Assembly (NCBI RefSeq): GCF_000317555.1 | Contig: NC_019745.1 | Location: 1,922,001 to 1,986,000 of the forward strand | DNA length: 64,000 nucleotides | Direction: 5' to 3' | Source: Gloeocapsa sp. PCC 7428 | GTDB lineage: Bacteria > Cyanobacteriota > Cyanobacteriia > Cyanobacteriales > Chroococcidiopsidaceae | Shown here: positions 26,445 through 34,454 of the stretch, piece by piece | Layout: each line of letters opens with the position of its first letter | How positions within the stretch are numbered: position 1 is the first letter of the stretch | Translations under genes and position numbers: made by a program | Notes under the pieces: model-generated | Database searches by the model: none | Seen by the model: only the letters and a program-made list of their open reading frames with translations | What the model was told of the DNA's origin: nothing

Positions 26445-27638
26445 GTGAAAGCGATTACTCTTCTTGGCTCCACTGGCTCTATCGGTACGCAAACCCTCGA
26501 TATTGTGGCGCAGTATCCCGATCAATTTCGGATTGTCGGTTTGGCGGCTGGGCGTAATGTAGAAATGCTTGCGGTTCAGATTCGACAGTTTCGACCAAGT
26601 ATCGTTGCAATTTGTGTGGAAGACAAACTTCCCGAACTCAAAGAAGCGATCGCCGATCTCGATCCACAACCAATTTTGCTGGCTGGTGAAGCTGGAATCG
26701 TCGAAGTGGCGCGTTATGGCGATGCGGAAACGGTTGTTACAGGAATTGTCGGTTGTGCTGGGTTATTACCAACAATTGCAGCGATTGAAGCGGGTAAAGA
26801 TATCGCTTTAGCTAACAAAGAAACGCTGATTGCTGGTGGTCCGGTTGTGTTGCCGTTAATCGAGAAATACGATGTAAAATTATTACCAGCAGACTCCGAA
26901 CATTCCGCAATTTTTCAATGTCTCCAAGGTGTACCTGATAAAGGATTGCGGCGGATTTTACTGACAGCCTCTGGTGGCGCTTTTCGCGATCTTCCTGTCG
27001 AAAAGTTAGCGCAAGTTAAAGTTGCAGATGCCTTAAAACATCCTAACTGGTCAATGGGTAAAAAAATTACGATTGACTCGGCGACGTTGATGAATAAGGG
27101 CTTGGAAGTTATTGAGGCGCATTTTCTCTTTGGGCTTGACTACGATCGCATCGATATTGTCATCCATCCGCAAAGTATTATTCACTCGTTGATTGAATTG
27201 CAAGATACTTCAGTGTTAGCGCAGTTGGGTTGGGCGGATATGCGTTTACCGTTGTTGTATGCATTATCGTATCCTGAACGCATTTATACAAACTGGGAAT
27301 CTCTCGACTTAGTAAAAGCAGGGAATTTGACGTTTAAAGCCCCCGATCACCAGAAATATCCTTGTATGCAACTTGCTTACGCCGCAGGTAAAGCTGGCGG
27401 ATCAATGCCAGCCGTATTGAACGCAGCTAACGAACAAGCGGTAGCATTATTTTTAGAAGAGAAGATTCGCTTTTTAGATATTCCTCGGTGTATTGAACGT
27501 GTATGCGATCGCCATACCGCAGATAATTGTACAAATCCATCGCTAGAGGACATTGTGAACGCGGATCGTTGGGCAAGACAAGAAGCGATCGCTGTTTGTG
27601 AAGCGTTGGATAGTAGGATGGTTAGTCAGCTTCAATAG
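26445..27638 (+). CDS. dxr: 1-deoxy-D-xylulose 5-phosphate reductoisomerase
   Basis: A 397-residue enzyme that converts DXP to MEP with NADPH, the committed step of the non-mevalonate isoprenoid pathway. The N-terminal NADPH loop is [25 protein letters not shown], the substrate and metal motif [12 protein letters not shown], and the [13 protein letters not shown] segment are intact. The start is GTG at 26445; no ATG fits. The length is normal. Confidence 0.96.
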   Translation: MKAITLLGSTGSIGTQTLDIVAQYPDQFRIVGLAAGRNVEMLAVQIRQFRPSIVAICVEDKLPELKEAIADLDPQPILLAGEAGIVEVARYGDAETVVTGIVGCAGLLPTIAAIEAGKDIALANKETLIAGGPVVLPLIEKYDVKLLPADSEHSAIFQCLQGVPDKGLRRILLTASGGAFRDLPVEKLAQVKVADALKHPNWSMGKKITIDSATLMNKGLEVIEAHFLFGLDYDRIDIVIHPQSIIHSLIELQDTSVLAQLGWADMRLPLLYALSYPERIYTNWESLDLVKAGNLTFKAPDHQKYPCMQLAYAAGKAGGSMPAVLNAANEQAVALFLEEKIRFLDIPRCIERVCDRHTADNCTNPSLEDIVNADRWARQEAIAVCEALDSRMVSQLQ

Positions 27639-27715
27639 GAAGATTTTTGCTTCATAAATCCACGCCACTTGCACTCAACAGAGGAAACTCCGCACCGCAG
27701 TGGCTCCCCAACTGC

Positions 27716-28239
27716 GGCAGGGTTGTTTCAAAGTAAGGGGAGAAAAATTAGACTAGGCTCAATTGATGTGCTCCAGTGACAACGATGAGTCTAATTGCAC
27801 ATCTCAAACAAGTGCTATACCGCGCTGCTCGTGGTCAACGGCATCGATTATGGTTGGTTCTATTGCTGATCATCCTGGGAGCGATGATTGGGTACTGGGG
27901 ATATCGTCCTTTAGCCGAGTTTACCCAACGCTATGGCAGAGAATGCCGCAGACTGGAACTGGCTGAAGACACCCCAGTGCCTTAGTACTCTACCTTTGGC
28001 CGCGTGATGCAACAGTTGGATTATCAAGTGTTAGCAACACTGTTCACGCAATGGGTGCAATTGTTCGCACCAGGCAGAATCAACGCGGACGATTTGCCTC
28101 TGCCAACTGGTCAGTGGTGCGCAACTTCTTCATCACCCTCGCTCGCGCTTTGGGCTTCACCTCGATGGCATCTGCCAAGCGAAAGCTGGCAAATCAGTTG
28201 GACATCATTTTCCCTCTCCTACAATGAGACAACCCTGCC
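27716..28239 (+). mobile_element. ISAs1-like insertion sequence remnant
   Basis: A 524-base element bounded by inverted ends GGCAGGGTTGTTTC (27716-27729) and GAGACAACCCTGCC (28226-28239), matching at 13 of 14 positions. Inside is a broken transposase (27776-28227). No target-site duplication is evident. Full ISAs1-family elements are about 1.2-1.4 kb, so most of the catalytic centre has been lost. It is immobile on its own, but the ends might still be acted on by a complete relative. Confidence 0.72.
27776..28227 (+). pseudogene. Broken ISAs1-family transposase
   Basis: The first part (MSLIAHLKQVLYRAARGQRH, RLWLVLLLIILGAMIGYWGY) matches the N-terminal domain of ISAs1-type transposases. An in-frame TAG interrupts it at 27983-27985 (after EDTPVP), and the same frame continues YSTFGRVMQQLDYQV. 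Near 28075 the match jumps to another frame (RFASANWSVVRNFFITLAR, then FTSMASAKRKLANQL), which looks like the C-terminus and stops at 28227. The catalytic DDE region between is deleted. The hydrophobic N-terminus should not be read as a membrane protein. Confidence 0.75.
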
Positions 28240-28489
28240 CATGTGTAGGGGGACTTTTAGTGATTGAGAAATTTTCTGTCTCTTTTCACTTTTCGGAGAC
28301 AAGATTTGAATTTATGTAGGAGGTTTATTGAGCTAGGCGATCGCCCTCTTAAAGATATTCCCTTTATAAAGACATAAATTCACCAATTTTCTGGGAAATT
28401 TGATAAGTTATCACTGGAATTGATTATCTGTAGCGTAAGTGCAAAATAGCACCACAAATAAACAATAAACCTCATAATTACGTAAAGTT

Positions 28490-29365
28490 ATGAACCGCCT
28501 GAGAACTAGCATTGCGATTTTAGGAATTGTCTATGTTTTGGTGAATGCGCCGACCGTGGTTGAAGCAGAAACAACACAACCGACGATCGAAACAAATATC
28601 CAAAACTATTACAACCAAGGTGTTAAACAGTACAGTGATGGTGATATTCAAGGTGCGATCGCGAGTTTTACCGAAGTGATTCGTCTCGATCCTGGTAACG
28701 CAGCAGCTTACGAAAATCGTGGTAACGCCCGCGACGACTTGGGAGATCATCAAGGTGCGATCGCTGATTACAATCAAGCAATCAACATCAATCCTAACAA
28801 TGCGACAACTTACTACAATCGGGGAATTGCTTACGACAGGTTAGGAAACAACGAAGCGGCGATCGCTGATTACAATCGCGCGATCGCATTCAATCCTAAG
28901 TTTGCTTCAGCTTACAACAGTCGGGGAATTCTGCGGTTTGCGCTGGGTGACGAACTCAACGCGATGGCTGATTTTAACCAAGCAATTCAACTCGAACCAA
29001 ATCGACCTGGATTTTATTACAATCGCGGTAATGCGCGGCGACGTCGCGGTGATAATCGCGGCGCAATCCTCGACTACACTCAAGTCTTACAGTTAAATCC
29101 CAAAGACGCTGATGCGTATTTTAATCGCGGTATTGCGCGGTATAACGAGGGAGAACACCAAAGTGCGATCGCAGACTTCAACCAAGCCCTACAAATCAAC
29201 CCTAATTACGCAGAAGCATACTACAATCGCGCACTTTGCTACAGTGCAATAGGTAACAATCAGCAAGCATTGCAAGACTTCCAACAAGCGGCAAACCTCT
29301 ATGAGCAACAACAAAAACCAGAGTATTATCAAGATGCTCAAGAACGCATTAGAGAATTGCAATAA
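28490..29365 (+). CDS. Secreted tetratricopeptide repeat protein
   Basis: A 291-residue protein with a signal peptide (about 1-27, ending VVEAE), followed by about seven 34-residue TPR units (about 33-290) of the pattern NRGxAxxxxGDxxxAIADYNxAIxxxP. The repeats form a superhelical protein-binding scaffold. The DNA repeats correspondingly, with GGTGCGATCGC-type HIP1 sites in several units. No catalytic domain is seen. Partners are unknown, and location is probably periplasmic or extracellular. Confidence 0.9.
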   Translation: MNRLRTSIAILGIVYVLVNAPTVVEAETTQPTIETNIQNYYNQGVKQYSDGDIQGAIASFTEVIRLDPGNAAAYENRGNARDDLGDHQGAIADYNQAININPNNATTYYNRGIAYDRLGNNEAAIADYNRAIAFNPKFASAYNSRGILRFALGDELNAMADFNQAIQLEPNRPGFYYNRGNARRRRGDNRGAILDYTQVLQLNPKDADAYFNRGIARYNEGEHQSAIADFNQALQINPNYAEAYYNRALCYSAIGNNQQALQDFQQAANLYEQQQKPEYYQDAQERIRELQ

Positions 29366-29423
29366 TAAGCAGAGGTGCAGAGGAAGCAGAGGAAGAATAG
29401 TGTTTTAGATAACTCACCACTAT

Positions 29424-30779
29424 CTACCTTCCACCACGCGGTAACGAGATTCCTTTAATTTTCTTAAATAGGGAAACTGCATAAGAATCGGTCATTCCTG
29501 AAATATAATCGGTGACGTTTAAAATTTTGGTATAAAGTTCTTCATCAGTATCATTAAAATTAGGTAACAGTTTTTTCGTCAAATAGCTTTTTGATAAGTT
29601 ATTGTTAGTGACAGCGCTAATAAACTCTTCTAATAAGCCTCCAAGAACTTGATATCCAGCAACTTTTACTTCGACAACTTCACAGGCTTCATAGACATTT
29701 CTACGAGTTAGTTCTATAATTTCTTCTAATTTGAATCCCGACTCAATTTGCGAAGTTAATGGACTATCAAAGGTTCCTGATAGTATTTGTTCTTCATAGT
29801 CGAGAAAAACTTGTTTAACTTCAATAATTAATTTATGAATTGCTTTTGCTCGTAGATACTTAATATGTTCCTTTTTATCATCTAAATCCTCTATGTTTTC
29901 TCCTACTAAAATATCACTCAACCACATTTTAGCTTCTGCATAGTCGATATACCCCATCGAAAAGCCATCTTCTAAATCTACGATATGGTAGCAAATGTCA
30001 TCAGCAGCTTCAACGAGAAAAACTAAAGGATGTCTGCACCACCAAGCAACATTCTCTTTGCGCCGAATCAATCCTACTTCGTCTGCTATTTGCGTAAATA
30101 GCTCTTTTTCTTCTTGAAAAAAGCCATGTTTTTTAGTACTCTTCTTATTAGAATTACTATTGTATTTATTAAATGAATTACTAGTAAGACCTGCTTCTCT
30201 AGGATATTTAGTAAATGTTGCTAAAGTTGCGCAAGTAAACTGTAAGCCTTGCCGATGTTGTGGTTTATCAAGTTTTGTCAGAATTCTAAAGCCTTGAGCG
30301 TTACCTTCAAAATATTTAAAGTCCGCTTGTTGTTCAGGAGTTAATAATGATAAGACTGCGGCTGCATTGGGAGATTTAAACCATTCTTGAATTGCATCTT
30401 CTCCCGCATGACCGAAAGGTGGATTACCGATATCATGCGACAAACAAGCTGCCGCGACAATATCACCAAAATCGCGAGCCGTATAATCTTGTAATTCTTT
30501 GGCGTGGCGTTTAACAATTTCTTGGCCGACAAGCGTTCCTAAAGTTCTCCCTACACAAGAAGCTTCTAAACTATGACTTAAGCGACTGCGAATATAGTCA
30601 TTATCTACTAAAGAAAAAACTTGTGTTTTGTCTTTTAATCTTCTAAAATAAGAAGAGAAAATAATTTTGTCAAAGTCCTTTTCAAAAGCTGTCCGCCCAG
30701 GATCTACAATATTCAAATTGCCTGATAACCGACTACGGGACAGCAGTTTTTGCCATTGCATCGCTGACATAGTTAACAT
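29424..30779 (-). CDS. dgt: Deoxyguanosinetriphosphate triphosphohydrolase (dGTPase)
   Basis: A 451-residue HD-domain enzyme of the Dgt family that hydrolyses dGTP to deoxyguanosine and triphosphate. SSYFRRLKDKTQVF and SRLSHSLEASCVGRTLG carry the first metal ligands, SHDIGNPPFGHAGEDAI is the HD core, and VEAADDICYHIVDLEDG provides the last aspartate. Three in-frame ATGs (30779, 30770, 30761) are possible starts; the first follows a GATGGG stretch. It stands alone. Confidence 0.92.
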   Translation of the reverse strand: MLTMSAMQWQKLLSRSRLSGNLNIVDPGRTAFEKDFDKIIFSSYFRRLKDKTQVFSLVDNDYIRSRLSHSLEASCVGRTLGTLVGQEIVKRHAKELQDYTARDFGDIVAAACLSHDIGNPPFGHAGEDAIQEWFKSPNAAAVLSLLTPEQQADFKYFEGNAQGFRILTKLDKPQHRQGLQFTCATLATFTKYPREAGLTSNSFNKYNSNSNKKSTKKHGFFQEEKELFTQIADEVGLIRRKENVAWWCRHPLVFLVEAADDICYHIVDLEDGFSMGYIDYAEAKMWLSDILVGENIEDLDDKKEHIKYLRAKAIHKLIIEVKQVFLDYEEQILSGTFDSPLTSQIESGFKLEEIIELTRRNVYEACEVVEVKVAGYQVLGGLLEEFISAVTNNNLSKSYLTKKLLPNFNDTDEELYTKILNVTDYISGMTDSYAVSLFKKIKGISLPRGGR

Positions 30780-31026
30780 CCCATCAATTGTAAAGAATTA
30801 GGAGCCGTTGAGAAATCAGCGTGTATCCTAATATTATTTTGCTTTAGATTAAGAAGAATGATATCAAATCCGGTTGATTAGTGATAACACAAATGGTGAT
30901 TCAAGGTGAAGGGTGTCTAGTCACGAACCACCAATAACAGCGTAACGATATCGATATTCTGATTATTTAACCAAAGATGATATAACACTTGATATAGCAG
31001 TCAGGGCTAAAAGCGAGATTTGGGTA

Positions 31027-31251
31027 ATGCTTGTGCCAATAGATTTAATCGTTTTGATTGCGGCTTTGGTTGTAGCTTGGTTGGTATTCACGGCATTAAT
31101 GAGAGTCGTTAAGACAACGCTTAGCACCGCACTAACAGTAGCAGCGATCGTGCTTATTTTACAAATTGGGTTTGGCGTTCAACCACAACAACTTTGGCAG
31201 CAAATCGTGCAGCTTCCACAAATGATTCGAGAATTATTGACGGGAAATTAG
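31027..31251 (+). CDS. Small conserved membrane protein
   Basis: A 74-residue protein with two hydrophobic segments (about 6-25 and 34-48) and a short amphipathic tail (QLWQQIVQLPQMIRELL). I know of no function; similar small proteins occur in cyanobacteria. Its stop overlaps the convergent ABC gene by 3 bases, supporting it as a real gene boundary. Confidence 0.62.
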   Translation: MLVPIDLIVLIAALVVAWLVFTALMRVVKTTLSTALTVAAIVLILQIGFGVQPQQLWQQIVQLPQMIRELLTGN

Positions 31252-31991
31252 CTCCATTCAGCAGCAGTTTCTGCTTCAGCTTGAATCAAAGTTCGGCGTA
31301 AGTTTGCCCAATCGACTCTAGTATTAGGTTGATCCTGAATTAACTTACCTTGCTGTAAGTGCAAAACTCGCGTACAAAATAACTCTGCAATCTCTAATTG
31401 ATGATTTACCATCAAAATTGTTGTTTGATGCGTTGTGGCTAAATCGGTTAAAACTTGTACTAGGTGTGATGCTCTACCTGCATCTAACGCCGATGTGGGT
31501 TCATCGAACAATAAAACTCTTGGTTGAATCACTAAAGCCCGCGCGATCGCAACTAACTGTCTTTGTCCTACCGAAAGTTGTAACTCGTTACGATCTAACC
31601 ACTCTGCGGGAATATGCAAGACTTCAATACATTGCGAAACGCGTTGTTGAATTTGTGATTTTGGCAATTTGCGCAACACGAGGGGATAAGCGATCGCCTC
31701 TTGTACTGTCATTCCCAATAACTTCGACTCTTGCATTACGAGTACGATTTGTTGACGTAGTTGCAACACAGGAATTTGGCGATAGTCTTGATTTTCAAAC
31801 CAAATCATACCCGCCGTTGGTTCGCTTAAGCGATTCAATAGTCGCAATAGCGATGTTTTCCCTGCACCAGATGAACCAACAATCGCAATGCGATCGCCCT
31901 TTGTAACATCAAAAGAAATATCTTGCAGTAAAGACTGTGAACCAATCGCAGCCGATAAACTCACCTGCTGTAAGCGCAGTTGTGTTGGCAC
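31248..31991 (-). CDS. ABC transporter ATP-binding protein
   Basis: An ABC ATPase of about 247 residues with Walker A VGSSGAGKTS, Q-loop LVMQES, signature LSVGQRQ (LSVGQ instead of LSGGQ), Walker B VLLFDEPTSALD and switch His in VNHQ. The pattern resembles the FetA/YbbL phosphate/metal-type exporters more than importers. I prefer GTG at 31991 with an AGG just upstream to the TTG at 32015. The membrane protein gene 32022-32588 lies directly upstream on the same strand and may be a partner, though it does not look like a standard permease. Confidence 0.88.
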   Translation of the reverse strand: MPTQLRLQQVSLSAAIGSQSLLQDISFDVTKGDRIAIVGSSGAGKTSLLRLLNRLSEPTAGMIWFENQDYRQIPVLQLRQQIVLVMQESKLLGMTVQEAIAYPLVLRKLPKSQIQQRVSQCIEVLHIPAEWLDRNELQLSVGQRQLVAIARALVIQPRVLLFDEPTSALDAGRASHLVQVLTDLATTHQTTILMVNHQLEIAELFCTRVLHLQQGKLIQDQPNTRVDWANLRRTLIQAEAETAAEWS

Positions 31992-32021
31992 TCCACACCT
32001 ATTCCTGAAATACAACTTTGA

Positions 32022-32588
32022 TTAAGTTAAATTACCACCTTGTGCTAGTGCAGTGGTAATTGTCCAAGCATCTACTAAGAGTAGTAGCACAGTAAACAGT
32101 AGCAAAATCAAATACATCCACGGCTGTGCTAAAGGTTTGACATCCGTTGTATCAATACCTGTTTTCGCTTGTACGTATTCAACCAACCGAGCAAAACCTG
32201 CTACTCGCATCGGTAACAAGTAACCTTTTCCCTCTTTACTTAAAAAATAGTAGACTAATCCGCCTTGACCTGTCGTGCGTGGTTTTAAATCCTTCACCTC
32301 CGCCCAAGGTAACGCCCACCCTTTACGAAAAAACTTTGGTACCCAGCGCGGATAAGTCACTTGAATTTGTTGTTCATCAACAATAACTCGTTCGCACAAC
32401 GCTGCGTATAACGCCACAGCCCCGATACCGATTCCTACCCACAACAACACCGGTGGAACAGGTGCTGCTGTAATACTTGATAAAAAAGGCAAAGGTACTG
32501 TTAAAGCAATGTACAAACTCATCAACGTTATCCGAATGATGGGCGAGATGCGAAACGTTGTATTTTGAGTAGGCGCATTCACAACCAC
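32022..32588 (-). CDS. Membrane protein with PH-like core
   Basis: A 188-residue protein with two N-terminal hydrophobic segments (about 16-36 and 44-64), a soluble middle region (VIVDEQQIQVTYPRW, then WALPWAEVKDLKPRTTGQGG) that looks like a bacterial PH-like domain, and a final membrane segment (about 155-175). It is conserved in cyanobacteria from memory, with no assigned function. It is transcribed with the ABC ATPase gene about 30 bases downstream. Confidence 0.72.
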   Translation of the reverse strand: MVVNAPTQNTTFRISPIIRITLMSLYIALTVPLPFLSSITAAPVPPVLLWVGIGIGAVALYAALCERVIVDEQQIQVTYPRWVPKFFRKGWALPWAEVKDLKPRTTGQGGLVYYFLSKEGKGYLLPMRVAGFARLVEYVQAKTGIDTTDVKPLAQPWMYLILLLFTVLLLLVDAWTITTALAQGGNLT

Positions 32589-32682
32589 GATTTAACCACA
32601 AGAATATTTGTTTATCCTTTATTATTACCTTGCTGCTGCTATTCTCATCCAGTGTTGCTCAATTAGCTTATCCCGCCCCCCA

Positions 32683-32803
32683 ACCCACGCCAGTTCGCTC
32701 AACGGGGTAAACCCCCGCACCTTTCGCCTGGCTCCCCAATTCTGGGGGGCTTCTCTAAAGCCTTAGTATTCAAAGTTCCCCACTCGTGGGGGATTTAGGG
32801 GCG
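32683..32803. repeat. Two dispersed repeats: ACGCCAGT-type and 35-bp hairpin
   Basis: The 367-base gap 32589-32955 holds no gene. At about 32688-32745 is an ACGCCAGT ... CAACGGGG ... CCCGCAC element related to 47042-47120 and, in reverse, to the in-gene insertion at 57449-57531. At 32769-32803 is a copy of the TTCAAAG ... CCCCAC/GTGGGG ... GATTTAGGGGC hairpin repeat. Confidence 0.65.
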
Positions 32804-32837
32804 ATTGGCGAAAACGAATAGGGTACTCAACGCACAA

Positions 32838-32870
32838 CAAAAAACCGCCACTAGCTAGCTTGATGGCGGT
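32838..32870 (-). terminator. Rho-independent terminator of the DUF362 gene
   Basis: On the minus strand ACCGCCA (from 32870) pairs with TGGCGGT (to 32844) across a 13-base loop, followed directly by a T-run. It lies about 86 bases past the DUF362 stop codon and is the clearest terminator in the window. Confidence 0.72.
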
Positions 32871-32955
32871 TGCTTGAGCAATCGGAGGGTGTTAACAGCT
32901 TAATCTAAACCGATAGTGGCTCATCGTAGCATAGTTTACACTTAAGTAAATACGC

Positions 32956-33933
32956 TTATTTCCCCACAGCATTGGTATAAGCCCGCATTGGTTCTTGAAT
33001 CCAGCGGATATAGAGATGTTTAAACGTAGATTGAATGATGCGCGGCATTCCAAAATCGATAGGCACAAGCGCATCGGGTAATTTCCAATCATCTACCTGC
33101 AACGCAGTAGTATGTAAAAGCGGAAAGTGAATTTCGCTTATATCTGCACATAATCCTAAACGTGCTTGAGCCGCGATTGTAGGTACGCTTTGGGGTGGAA
33201 CTTGCAATATATCGACGATCGCGCGATCGAGCGCAAAGACGTTTGTCGCTGCACCGAGTACGCCTAATTGTCGCGGTTCGCCACCACTTGGACCATTGCC
33301 TTCATGACCGATAATGCCATCAATAATCGTTAAATCAGGGTTAATTGTCCGCGCTGTTTCGACAAGCATTTGCGCAAAGCGGTTAAGATCTTTTCCAGCT
33401 TCCATGTGCCACCAGGCTTTCATCTTTCCTGGTACGCAGCCAAAGAGATTTTTCACGCCGAGAGTTAATGTGAGTTGGCTGTGTGATTTCACCTTGGGTA
33501 GATTAATGACGACATCCGCTTCGATTGCTTCTTTACACAGCAGCAAGTGGTTAAATTCTTCGCTGACCGTTTGATAGCGTTGCCCGTGAAAGTCTACAAT
33601 TGGCAAATTCAGTTCAGAAATTAACGGTTGATATCCGTTGGCGATCGCCACACCTTTAGCACTACCAAACGCAGGGCTATCGCCTAAAAATGGCTTACCA
33701 CCAAGATCCATAACCATCTGTGCTACGGTGTAAACTACCTCAGCACGCGTTGTACATTCTTTATCGGGGCGCGAACCTGTGAGTAAATTCGGTTTGAGTA
33801 ACACGCGATCGCCTGGCTTGATAAAAGCCCTTAGCCCTCCCCAAGGCTGTAATAGATTTTCTATAGCAGTGCGTAATAAGGATCGCTCGTAAGACTGAGC
33901 TTGAATTAAACTAACGATTGGTTGTGAATTCAT
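32956..33933 (-). CDS. DUF362 domain-containing protein
   Basis: A 325-residue protein of the DUF362 family: GDRVLLKPNLLTGSRPDKEC, GDSPAFGSAKGVA, INLPKVKSHSQLTLTLGVKN and IDGIIGHEGNGPSGGEPRQL are all family features. The ferredoxin-like 4Fe-4S cysteines present in some members are absent. The function is unknown, with redox or metal-linked roles proposed for the family. Its ATG overlaps, as ATGA, the stop of a decayed GAF-domain gene upstream (33930-34295), so it was once translationally coupled to a sensor gene. A terminator lies at 32838-32870. Confidence 0.87.
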   Translation of the reverse strand: MNSQPIVSLIQAQSYERSLLRTAIENLLQPWGGLRAFIKPGDRVLLKPNLLTGSRPDKECTTRAEVVYTVAQMVMDLGGKPFLGDSPAFGSAKGVAIANGYQPLISELNLPIVDFHGQRYQTVSEEFNHLLLCKEAIEADVVINLPKVKSHSQLTLTLGVKNLFGCVPGKMKAWWHMEAGKDLNRFAQMLVETARTINPDLTIIDGIIGHEGNGPSGGEPRQLGVLGAATNVFALDRAIVDILQVPPQSVPTIAAQARLGLCADISEIHFPLLHTTALQVDDWKLPDALVPIDFGMPRIIQSTFKHLYIRWIQEPMRAYTNAVGK

Positions 33934-34295
33934 GTTAGAGCAATTTGATGAACAGCAAAACCGACTTGCGTTGCGAGGTGCGAAAACAAGCTAATCTCAT
34001 TTTGCTGCCAAATTCACGGGCGATCGCATTAATGTGCAACGAGTAAGCCCAACAACACGTCATTTTGCACAATCGGTGCGACGATGGTTGCGTTATTCGT
34101 ACTTACTCAGTTAGTTGTCTTATTCTGGGTAGCGATCGCTTGATAGTTTGACTTTTCGGTACTCGCTCTTGTAGCTAGTATTGGTGATATTAACATTGTA
34201 TTCGCTATTACAATGATTTTCCGTTTAATTCGAGATTGCCAGTGATTCATCACTATTGGTGTTTGGATGACAAAAGGTTGTTGAGCGATCGCCAA
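33930..34295 (-). pseudogene. Decayed GAF-domain sensor protein
   Basis: In one minus-strand frame the sequence reads VAPIVQNDVLLGLLVAH, stop, CDRP, stop, IWQQNEISLFSHLATQVGF, then AVHQIALT and a stop at 33930-33932. This is the end of a cyanobacterial GAF domain, where homologues have LLVAHQC and a basic residue before WQQ. TAA and TGA sit where a Gln (CAA) and an Arg (CGA) codon are expected, as from C-to-T changes. A third in-frame stop lies at 34107-34109, with unrecognised sequence beyond up to 34295. The final TGA overlaps the DUF362 ATG. It cannot make a working protein. Confidence 0.65.
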
Positions 34296-34454
34296 CTTAC
34301 TGATAATTTTGGTATTAGCAGCAAATCTAAAATTTATATGAAGTAAAAATTTAGTATTATACTGAACAGAATTTGCATACCTAATAAAGTTAGGGGAGTA
34401 GTTGCTTGAAAATCCTCCTCAAGATAGTATTGTTTAATTTTTTTTTACAAGCAA
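34296..34454. other. Gap upstream of the PstS-like chimera
   Basis: An A/T-rich 159-base stretch with no gene; it probably holds the promoter for 34455-36254. Together with the GAF remnant it accounts for the 520-base gap between the DUF362 gene and the chimera gene. Confidence 0.4.

Noticed and set aside
27776-27985. 69-residue hydrophobic ORF as a small membrane protein
   Set aside because: It is the N-terminal piece of a broken ISAs1-type transposase; the same frame continues the family match after the stop.
34107-34295. 62-residue minus-strand ORF as an intact gene
   Set aside because: It continues in the same frame past its stop into GAF-domain sequence with two more stops, so it is part of a pseudogene.
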